Source: Sambucus nigra (taxonomy: Eukaryota; Streptophyta; Magnoliopsida; Dipsacales; Adoxaceae). Taken from it: a stretch of 64,000 nucleotides of DNA. The stretch covers positions 480,479,159 through 480,543,158 of the forward strand of contig OX422221.1 in assembly GCA_949130495.1 (NCBI GenBank). Direction: 5' to 3'. Under the pieces are notes generated by a model. The model made no database searches, was not told where the DNA came from, and worked only from the letters and a program-made list of their open reading frames with translations. How positions within the stretch are numbered: the stretch's first letter is position 1; every line of letters begins with the position of its first letter. Positions 56,254 through 64,000 of the stretch are shown here, piece by piece. The position numbers and the translations under genes are program-made.

Positions 56254-56646
56254 AATGAGCAGCTCAGATGAAGGAAGTAGTTCAAAGAAAAAATATATGG
56301 GTGCATGTTTCCAGAAATGGGGCAAATAGGTGTTCGAAATTAGGGTCCCGGGGACCCAAGCACGTTTTTGGCTGGGCTCTTATGCCTCCGTCGAGGCGGA
56401 AGCCACCACGTATGACATAGCGGCATATTGTCTCCATGGACCGAATTAGAAAAGCTTAATTTTCCACGAAGTTTACCAGCGGGAGTTAGGCCGAATATGT
56501 CATCGGCAGAGATACAAAGGGCGACTTCCGATGTCGGGATCGCCGTTGATGCAAGGATGGCAGTGAGATGGCTTGCGACTGGAGAGGGAGATGAGAGAAA
56601 AAATTGTGAAGGGAGAGAAAGGGGAGGGTTTAAATATTTTCGTTGA
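56254..56646 (+). pseudogene. AP2/ERF gene, copy B, pseudogene
   Basis: Starts MSSSDEGSSSKKKYMGACFQ, then KWGK and a stop (TAG) in place of the usual Trp. In the same frame FEIRVPGTQARFWLGSYASV and EAEATTYDIAAYCLHGPN follow, then another stop. A frame change gives ELEKLNFPRSLPAGVRPNMS and ATSDVGIAVDARMAVRW. It keeps the two segments missing in copy A (the EIR strand and the E-A-E-A helix start), so together the copies show the ancestral domain layout. The WGK stop fits a TGG to TAG change. It is related to ERF016/017/018-like proteins. It is not functional. Confidence 0.8.
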
Positions 56647-57481
56647 TGATTATTTCTAAGTCGTTGGTAAAAAAAGTAAAAAGTGTATTACTGTGTCCCT
56701 GAATCATCCATAATGTATTGGAAGTTTGTACATTTTGTCGAGTACAAAACTTTAAAGAGACAGATGGATGAATATAGAGCATATATTTAAGGTACAAGAA
56801 ACACATATATGTATATAATAAATTAATGTGTTACTTATGGGCATTAATGATATGATATTAATGACTAGTGCCTAGTTTAAATTTTTGTTTGATTCGGGTT
56901 TATTGAGGTGGTTGAGAAACCACACATTACCAAACCTTTTTACATATGCATAGCTTATTATAGTATCTGTCTAAAAATATTGTATCCAGTTCACAAGGTT
57001 CCCGATTCACTACTGGGTCTGGGAGATATAGATGTTGACTAGTCTTACTCCCGTATTGTTATTATGCATATGTCCACCATCACTACACATAATATATATG
57101 CTATTTAAGTTTTGTAGTGTGTGACTTTCAACACTAAAATACTGAACATTGGGAAATATATGTAACACATGCATTTACACATGACCTTGCCGACATGATT
57201 TCACGTACCTATGTCTTTGTCCATTTTAAGATTTCAACTTGAAAGCCTAAAACTCGGGATCAAACTTTGTTATTTTCAAACATTACACCAACACTTATTA
57301 TAATTATTAGAAATTATAGAAAAATATTATGTCTTCCTCGTGCTTATGTAAAATTATAATACGGAACTAAGATATAGTTTATGCAATGTATATGCAGAAT
57401 ATTATCGTCTACCAATTGAATTCTTACTTCTTCTTTTTTGTTCTCTAGTGAAAGTTTATGTTCTTGAGGAGAACGGTTTGC
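56647..57481. other. No gene; 3' flank of copy B
   Basis: Colinear with 26171-26965 of copy A. One stretch (56965-57060) has no match in copy A and is a small insertion of unknown kind (CTGTCTAAAAATATTGTATC to TCCCGTATTGT). Confidence 0.6.
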
Positions 57482-57490
57482 CGTAAAGCA

Positions 57491-57691
57491 CATATTATTT
57501 TTTTGGGGAGCATACCATGAGGTGTTTGGGCCAGATTGCCCGCACCTCGACTAATTCCCATTTGCGGTTCGTGGCTTCTGCTAGCCAAGAATTATTTTGA
57601 TCATTCCCGGATCGAACTGGGGATTAAACCCAATCCACCCCCAAGACTGTCCCAGTGACATCCTTATACCACGGGACCAAGAGGCTTGGTT
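57491..57691 (-). mobile_element. Au-like tRNA-derived SINE, minus strand
   Basis: On the minus strand it begins near ACCAAGCCTCTTGG. It has an A-box-like TGGTATAAGGATG, a B box AGTTCGATCCG, then the family phrase GTCGAGGTGCGGGCAATCTG GCCC-AAACACCTC and an A-rich end. The 9-bp duplication CGTAAAGCA flanks it (57482-57490 and 57692-57700). Copy A has a single GTAAAGCA at 26968 without the insert. Order and phrases fit Au SINEs, known across flowering plants. Confidence 0.82.
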
Positions 57692-57940
57692 CGTAAAGCA
57701 TAACTTCAAAATCATTTCTAAAAAAGAAACCACTCTTCGTGTCATATGCCAAAAACACCGATGTAGTATAAAATTAAGATTTGATCTGAACACTTCATTG
57801 CTGCTAGAATTTGAAAGTGACAATTGAGGGAAAATAGTGTAATTCATTAAAGATATGATGAATTTAAAATTTTACAGTTTTTATTTGCAAGTAGTGAGTA
57901 GGATTGGGAGAAAATATGAAGAGTGGAATATAGTTGATAC

Positions 57941-58747
57941 ATGGAGTTATTAAATGTTACTCTTATCATTTATTACAATCTTGGCCGCTTAAATTTGTTT
58001 ACAAGGTCAAATCAGAAGAAAAACAATTTGTATAGGAATTTACAAGGAGGTGATATGAAAATATTAGTGTTTTTCTTTTATTGTAAATTTAAATTTGCAA
58101 TTTGTTAACTTGAGCTCAATATAAGCGACTAGGGTTCAATCCTCTTTTTTGAGTCCTTATTATATGGGTGAACATGGTATTTTTAAAACAAAAAATAACT
58201 TACATAAAACAAAAAATAAGGAATTTTTAGAAAAAGAAAACTTAATTGTTCCAAATCAAATAGTTACAAGAGCAATTTTTGGTCGATACATGATTTCAAT
58301 ATATTTTGAAAGATATTAAATAATATTTAAGACCCACTCATGATTATTTAATATACTGATCAACGTCGATAAAACACGCACTTTATCGTTCAAAAAATGT
58401 CAAAATCATGTATCGACTTGAAAATTATTCGTGACAACAATATAAGTTGCAACTTTGAATTCTATATTTAATTTAATCGATTGATGAAATTGTGGTTAAC
58501 GTTCTACGGTGAATGGTACGGTAGTGAAATGAAATTGTGAAATATTGTGTTCGAACCAATTCTTACCACTTTTTTTAATAAACTCACGTGTACATATAGT
58601 TTTGCTGAACACTATACACAAGACCAATTATTTTAACAGTAGATTCTAACTCGAATTCTTTCAATTTAGATTACCAAGACCATAATTTAGTATTTTACTA
58701 TTACACAACTTTTTTTATATAAGGCTGGTCTATAAATTTACAAAAAA
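57941..58747. other. No gene seen
   Basis: AT-rich. A weak match of 58440-58560 to 27340-27460 suggests old shared flank of the duplicated locus. Confidence 0.5.
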
Positions 58748-58775
58748 CTAGCATGTAACCCATGCGATGCATGGG
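58748..58775 (-). mobile_element. Helitron 3' terminus on the minus strand
   Basis: Read on the minus strand: CCCATGC-ATC-GCATGGG (7-bp stem), TTACATG, CTAG, then T. This is a standard Helitron end. The element would extend to the right, but I could not find its 5' TC end, so its length is unknown. It may contain the DUF4283 relic. Confidence 0.75.
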
Positions 58776-59168
58776 CGGTTTGTATAAACGTGCTCTTTTA
58801 CATCATGCACTTCATTTAACTAATCAGAAATCAATGTGAATTTAATTGATTATGTTTCCAAAATTAAAAAGAAATCAATTCACATGAGAATTTTCTTTTA
58901 TTTTTCAAATAAAAATGAATCACTAAGTTAATAAATTATCTTCTACTAATCCAAAGAAACTCATTTTTTAGATTGCAAATTTTAAACTAATTTAGAAACC
59001 CAAAGTAATTTTAAAAAAAAATAGTAAAGAGAATGGGTTCTAGAGAGAGAAGCTCCTCCTTCTCTCTTCAATCCTCTATCTTCTCTTAACCTTTCTAAAC
59101 TTTCCCATGGGTTATAATTCAATTCCTTGCTTGGATTTCGACCTTAAACCTTTCAGTAATGATCCTCA

Positions 59169-59298
59169 GAGTCCATTTGGCAACCCAATTCCAAGGCTTG
59201 GAATTAGAATTGGAAGACCAATTTTAATTCCGTGGAATTCAAATTGGCCTTTCAATTCTAATTCCAAGTCTTGGAATTGGGTTTCCAAACGGGCCCTC
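59169..59298. mobile_element. MITE with ~48-bp inverted ends
   Basis: The left end AGTCCATTTGGCAACCCAAT TCC.. pairs with the right end ..GGAATTGGGTTTCCAAACGG GCC. Between the arms are about 30 bases. The ends (GCCCGTTTGG type) resemble hAT-like plant MITEs. CCTCA occurs on both sides and may be a short duplication. It splits the DUF4283 relic's 5' part. Confidence 0.7.
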
Positions 59299-59827
59299 AT
59301 TGTATTTCATCTCCGGAAAAGTCTAGAGTTCATGGTGATCTATCTCATCCACCAACTTTTGCAAAAATTCTTGGTAAGAATTCTGCCCAAGATCAATCTA
59401 TGGCCACACCTTGTTTTCCTCCACTCTCTCCCCCTTATTATTTGGCGACTTTCTTGCTGTACGACTTCTAGATGATGCTTATAAAGATGTTATCAATGAT
59501 TATAGCTCCATATACTGATAGGGCGACTTACTCTTGTCAAAGGTGACAAACCTTGGAAAATTTCTGAGTTGAAAATTGAGCTTACAGGTGCTGGGTAAAT
59601 TCAGAGGCCATAGACACTTACACCCATAGGTAAGGTTTTTTTCAATTTACATTTCACTTGTCCTAATGATATGAGTGAGGTAATGGCTCTTTGTCACTTA
59701 AAACTCTCTACCAGAAATTTTAAGTTATTGCCATGGGTTCCCAATTTCAAACTAGAAATGCATGTTAGTTCTACTGCAAATCTATGGGTTAGATTAATGG
59801 GCTCGTGTCAAGATTATTGGGACCCTC

Positions 59828-59869
59828 CTCTTCTTCTTCTTCTTCTTCTTCTTCTTCTTCTTCTTCTTC
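59828..59869 (+). repeat. (CTT)n microsatellite in pseudogene
   Basis: About 14 CTT units within the DUF4283 frame read as poly-leucine and keep the frame, so both flanks of the domain remain in phase. Confidence 0.95.
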
Positions 59870-61122
59870 AGATTGCCAGGGGTATTGGTCTTCCACTGCG
59901 TGTTGACAAGGCTACAATGGAAAGATTTTATGGTATATATGCTAGAGTTTTAAATGAAGTCAATTTGTCAAATAAACTTCCTGAACGAATATTAGTGTAA
60001 AGAAATGGTGATGCTTTTTATGTCAATATTCAATATGAGACAATCCCATTGTATTGTTATTTTTGGAAGGCTATTGGTCACTCATTCAATGACCGTAGGC
60101 ATCTTGAAAAAGAGGTGGTTAAATATCATTTTAATGTGACAAAAGTTTTCCCTTCAAAGTCCATAATTGTATGTGATAAGGTTTTTATTCCATATCCAAA
60201 TAATACAGTAGCTATTACACCTTCAAACGTGATGACAACTATAGTCAATAGAACAAGAGATGTAGAAGGTACTAGTCCAGCAGCTATGGTCGATAATTTA
60301 ACAGGTAAATCGAAGGCATTTGAGGCAGACCACCTTGTCACAGACTTGAATATAGGTTCTATGATAGCTAAGGTTGATAGCCCAAAAGATGTTGCAGGTA
60401 ATGACCCTAGATCGCCTCCTGTTGATGTCAGTCAAAAGGCATACATGCTTACTGTAAATGAAGGCCCCTTGAACGATCAATCAGATCGGAACTGTAATCC
60501 TCCAAATTGTTTGCATTTTTTAAAGAAAAATGTGATTAATTCGGGTGATGGATTTGGAGCTCAATTGGCCAGTGATCCAAAGTTACGTGTTATTATAACA
60601 AGAAATGGAATCCCCACAAATTAGGACGGTTCCGAAGTCCTTGTGAATCAGGATAAAAGTTGTTTTAACAACTTGGTTACCAGAAAGAGTTTGTTGACGT
60701 CAACATCTTCACCAAATAATATGGGGTATATCCCAAATCTGAAAGGAGTTAAACAAATATCGGCTGACTTCTCAGCAGGTATAGATAAAAAAAGAGATAA
60801 GGAGAAAAATTTAATTGACCCTGAACAAAATATTTCCATCATTTTCCAGTGATTACGCAAATGCAACCAGAAATTTTCAAAATTTAATCCAACATGATTC
60901 CATCTTGTTAAAGGGGGATAAATTAGTTTTGCACAATAATCTTATGGAGTCTTCATCTTCTGAAAAAAGTGAAGAAGATAAGACTCATTCTCACGATGAT
61001 CGGGGCATTGATTTATATGTGGAAATCCCCAACACTGACTCGAACGGCGTAAACTCTACTTCAAATTGTAACAAATGGAAAGTCGTCTGCAGGAAAACAC
61101 GTTCAAAATATCGAAGGTCCTA

Positions 61123-62540
61123 AATTTATTTTTAAAGATTCATTTACTTTTATGCAGGTTTCGTGTAGATTTTTCTTAAGTTTCTTTGGTCTAACGCTTG
61201 TAAGTGCTTTAAGAGAGGCTTTTTCTCCTACCAATAAATAAATTGTTCTTGTTAAAAAAATGGTTGATTGAAAAAAAAAAGGAATCAATTTTTAAATCAG
61301 ATATTAATTTAAGGAAACTGCAAAAAGCACAAAAAGAAATAAAAAGCATTGTTGAAGAGACATATATTCGTTATGATCATGAGCATTGGGCTAGAGGTTG
61401 GTGGTTTTCACTCACCAGATGGTAGAATACGGATGAGTTATTCCAATTGAGGATTTTCCTTTTTTAGTCAATGAAAATATATGGAGTGAAAAATGGATTA
61501 TGCCACTTCTCTTTCAAACAAAAAAAAAATGGCAAAAAAGATAAAGGACATGGAATGACAAAACTAGAGGTTGCTTCAAATGTAGCCTAAAACGAAAATT
61601 TATCAGTGAAATAAAGAAATTTTATATTAACATACAAATCTACCTTTTTCAAATTAACTACTCCCAATGGTTGATTCTCTCTTTTACCTCCATTTATTTT
61701 ATCCTTTAAATTAAAGATGTTATAAACAACTAAAAACTTCATATGAAAACTAAAAATCAAACAATACAACTTTGGTATTGTATCCATAAACACATGAGAA
61801 AATGATTATATTTATGTTGTGGTATAATTTTTTCATTAATAAAAACACACGTTAATCAAATCAGTTTGAAGAGTCATGAAGCAAAGGGGAGACTTTTTTT
61901 TTCTTTTCCATGCAATTTAAAGATATTATACACCAAAGCCAAACATGAAAGAAGATTGCATAAATTCATCTTCATTAGTGATAAGAACTATAAGGGGTAT
62001 GGTGGTCTTCCCATTTTAACTGTAAAACACAACCACCAACCTCTATTGGCACCATGACTCTCAATTTTTAAACAAAATGCAACTACATAGAACGAACAAC
62101 CATAATTCAACATCACTGGAAGAGACACACCATCATTTCAATTTTTGCAATTTCCCATATTGAATTTGTACAAAACCTCATATCCAATCTTAACTACATA
62201 GTAACCCATTAGGTTTCTCCTCCACCGCCAACATCCAAAACCATCAAACCACTCTAAGCACAACTACAATAGACTTCCACACCTCGTCAACAACCACCAC
62301 CACCAAATAGTCAAAACCATTCACTACTTGGAAACTCGAAAATCCTTATGAGAGAGAAACCCATTAGATATAATTTCATAAAGCGAGTCAGAGAGAGATG
62401 GGTCAAAGGGTGTTAAAAGTGTTCTCCATTTATCTATCATCTCTACGATCTCCAACCATCGGCTTCTTGTGCTCCGTATTTTCAATGTTAATGATGGGTA
62501 AGTCTGGGCGTGTGTGCATGTGACATGAAGATGAAAATGA
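61123..62540. other. No gene identified
   Basis: A lysine-rich open stretch at 61243-61425 (KSDINLRKLQKAQKEIKSIV) has no known match. The rest is AT-rich, with CCACCACCACC-type simple sequence near 62290. Confidence 0.45.
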
Positions 62541-62762
62541 TGTTGGATGATTTTAATATTAATGGGTATTAATGGTTAGAGAAAATGAAAGGTTAAAACC
62601 ATCAATTAATTGGAATAAGAAAAGACAAAGGGAAGTGGGAAAACCAAAGTCCCACATTGGAAAAGTGTGAAAAAGTTAGTGGGTTAATAAATGCTTTTGT
62701 GTCATAAGAGATTACTTGTGTGAATTGAAGTGTATTCTACTAGTGTACACCTTAGGTCCAAG

Positions 62763-62803
62763 GATGGTGCTTTGCACCATCCGCACAAGCGCGCGCGCGC
62801 GTG
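62763..62803. repeat. Hairpin and (GC)n tract
   Basis: GATGGTGC-TTT-GCACCATC forms an 8-bp stem and is followed by CGCACAAGCGCGCGCGCGCG. It lies in the U3-like part of the LTR-like segment and is strongly CpG-rich in an AT-rich window. Confidence 0.75.
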
Positions 62804-63129
62804 TGCGAAAGTGCGATTGGGCGTTTAGGGCGCTTTAGAGGCGCACTTCGCACGTACGCATCGTCGCGAGGAGCAGTAGGAGCCTTTGATTTTTGACAAC
62901 GTCAAAAGATCAAACGGTCCAGATTAAATCCATAATAAATGACACATAATTATGGCGCGAGTGGATCTGAACCGTCGGATTTTGGCGCCACTTCGTTAAG
63001 TATTAATCCGTACAGTCGCATCTTTTTAGTTCAAATCTGGAACGTTAAAAATATAGTTATATATCTAAGGGCCGTGATTAAATGACCTTTGGATGTGGTG
63101 TCTCTTCATGAACAGACACCACAAGAGGC

Positions 63130-63138
63130 TATATATAG
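63130..63138 (+). promoter_or_regulatory. TATA box in LTR-like segment
   Basis: TATATATAG is followed about 40 bases later by a CT-rich initiator-like stretch (63173-63186). Confidence 0.5.
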
Positions 63139-63479
63139 AAGGCAAAATCCTGTCATAATGAATTCCGAAAATTCTCTTTCTCTCTATTATTTCTTCTTAC
63201 CAATTTCATAGAGTGTTCTGGGTTATTATTCAAGTTTGCTACTTGAATAAACCCTTGGATTTGTTGTATCTTGGAGGTAATTTGCCTAGACCCGTTAGCA
63301 AACTCTGTACGAGTGGGGGCAAATAACACCTTAAGGGTAGTAGTCTATTACGCCTCAAATCCAAACATATGTTCATATTTTCTGCACATGCAATATCTGG
63401 CCTTTTACCTACTACAAATGCAATATCTGGCCTTGTACAATGCATCGCATGCATCGAACGAGTTTGAACTGTTTTGATT

Positions 63480-64000
63480 TTTGGAGTCCCGTAGACTTGT
63501 TCGAGGATAGAGTTAACATTCCTTTGATGATGTATTAATGGATTTTGGACTTTTGGATTCTTATGAGGAGTAAATTCATACGAGGGATTTAAATCAATGA
63601 ACCGTTTGGGTTGAGACGTGAGTGTCTACTACGACGTGAGAATAGATTATGGCGCGTATGATTATAAACCGGAATCGTATAAAGTGTGTAAATTATATAT
63701 TGGTACGGGAATGAGAATAGTACTATAATTAAACTACGGAATTACTAAGACGTGTGTTTACTTAGTATTGGTATATGAATTGTGTGTATGACATACCTAC
63801 CATACTTGCTATCACGGGAGGTTTGCGTTCACTTAAGGCCCTCTAATCCTTGTGTTGCCCGGATTTAGACTAGTTACCTCGATGAACATAGGTCAGAGAA
63901 AGGCTTATTGGGATGTTAATAAGTTCGCTGATCGTGGGAGCGTAGGTATGTACGTGACCCATGTGATGTGACTGTGTTCACCTCCACTATTTGTGATTTG
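63480..64000 (+). mobile_element. Possible partial gypsy LTR running off the window
   Basis: The style and some phrases resemble the LTR at 1-3276, for example CTTGCTATCACGGGAGGTTTGC near 63803 against ATGCTATCATGGGAAGTTGC near 1709, and CGGGA-ATGAGAATAG. The match is weak and no end is visible. It could also be the continuation of the LTR-like segment to its left. Confidence 0.3.

Larger units (their letters stand above)
39191..57940. repeat. Duplicated host locus, copy B (interrupted)
   Basis: Host pieces are 39191-39964, 40706-40795, 56161-57490 and 57701-57940, colinear with copy A. The interruptions are a LINE fragment, the CACTA-1 element (which contains CACTA-2) and a SINE. The 38969-39190 stretch is host DNA whose copy-A partner would lie left of the Tekay element. 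Confidence 0.85.
59107..61122 (+). pseudogene. DUF4283 / LINE ORF1-like relic with zinc knuckle
   Basis: After PPTFAKILG (59360-59390) come LVKGDKPWKISELKIELTG, FFNLHFTCPNDMSEVMALCH, FKLLPWVPNFKLEM, ANLWVRL and RGIGLPLRVDKATMERFYGI, YARVLNEVNLS. This is the DUF4283 domain found in ORF1 of plant L1 LINEs and their relatives. A degraded knuckle (YCYFWKAIGHSFNDRRHLEK, two Cys lost) follows, then a polar tail ending WKVVCRKTRSKYRRS at 61122. Stops, a MITE (59169-59298) and an expanded CTT tract (59828-59869) interrupt it. No endonuclease or RT follows; an A-run lies at 61253-61259. It is probably a truncated LINE, perhaps inside the Helitron that ends at 58748. Confidence 0.65.
62541..63370 (+). 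mobile_element. LTR-like segment with promoter (retrotransposon, type unresolved)
   Basis: Starts TGTTGGATGATTTTAATATT and contains GTCCCACATTGGAAAAG, a G/C-rich tract, a TATA box (63130-63138) with CTTTCTCTCTATT downstream, and CTTGGAGGTAATTTGCC. This layout is typical of U3-R-U5 of plant LTR elements, perhaps Ty1/copia. The partner LTR, primer site and end are not visible, so the right limit is arbitrary. Confidence 0.4.

Noticed and set aside
57590..57680. tRNA gene (B box and A box on the minus strand)
   Set aside because: No cloverleaf or anticodon arm; the 200-bp unit with target duplication and A-rich end is a SINE.
60049..60624. 191-codon frame as an independent host gene
   Set aside because: It is the in-phase continuation of the DUF4283 frame (degraded zinc knuckle and polar tail) after a stop.

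Overview
This is a gene-poor, AT-rich plant (eudicot-like) window made almost entirely of nested transposable elements; no gene in it looks fully functional. The plant origin is shown by Ty3/gypsy elements with an initiator-Met primer site, a Tat-lineage element with an archaeal-type RNase H, CACTA transposons, Helitrons, an Au-like SINE, LINE relics and an AP2/ERF host-gene relic. I cannot name the species. Identifications rest on reading the sequence and recalled family motifs; no search was run.

Base layer: a host locus with an AP2/ERF gene was tandemly duplicated. Copy A is 24561-~27225 (ERF at 25826-26170). Copy B is 39191-57940, split by insertions (ERF pseudogene 56254-56646). Each copy serves as an empty-site control for insertions in the other.

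Left block (1-24560): a minus-strand chromovirus (Tekay/Del-like) has gag-PR-RT-RH-INT-chromodomain at 21404-16768 and its 5' LTR at 21564-24560. Its 3' LTR is in pieces (3277-4086, 7712-7797, 15101-16732). It was split by a plus-oriented related LTR (1-3276), by a 3.6 kb solo LTR with ATAGA target duplication (4087-7706), and by a 7.3 kb non-autonomous Helitron (7798-15100). The Helitron carries fragments resembling a poly(A) polymerase gene, an FLX-like gene and, in antisense, an ATG8-interacting-protein-like gene.

Middle block (28331-38963): a structurally complete 10.6 kb Tat-lineage Ty3/gypsy element lies between the two host copies, flanked by ATATC. It has short LTRs, gag-pol with several stops and frameshifts, a second (archaeal-type) RNase H, and a 3 kb antisense coding region between integrase and the 3' LTR.

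Right block (38964-64000): copy B was hit by a truncated LINE, then by a 15.4 kb CACTA element (40796-56160, AAT duplication). That element carries a transposase relic and a captured ARMC7-like fragment. Inside it is a second CACTA element (43750-52505, CAT duplication) holding a ~5.3 kb array of a 168-bp tandem repeat (about 32 units, 44772-50120). Further right are an Au-like SINE, a minus-strand Helitron terminus, a DUF4283/LINE-ORF1-like relic split by a MITE, and two LTR-like segments running off the window.

Relative ages by eye: Tekay LTR pairs differ at about one base in ten in a sampled stretch, Tat LTRs at about 20 of ~380 positions. The insertions inside the Tekay LTR are therefore younger than Tekay, and CACTA-2 is younger than CACTA-1.
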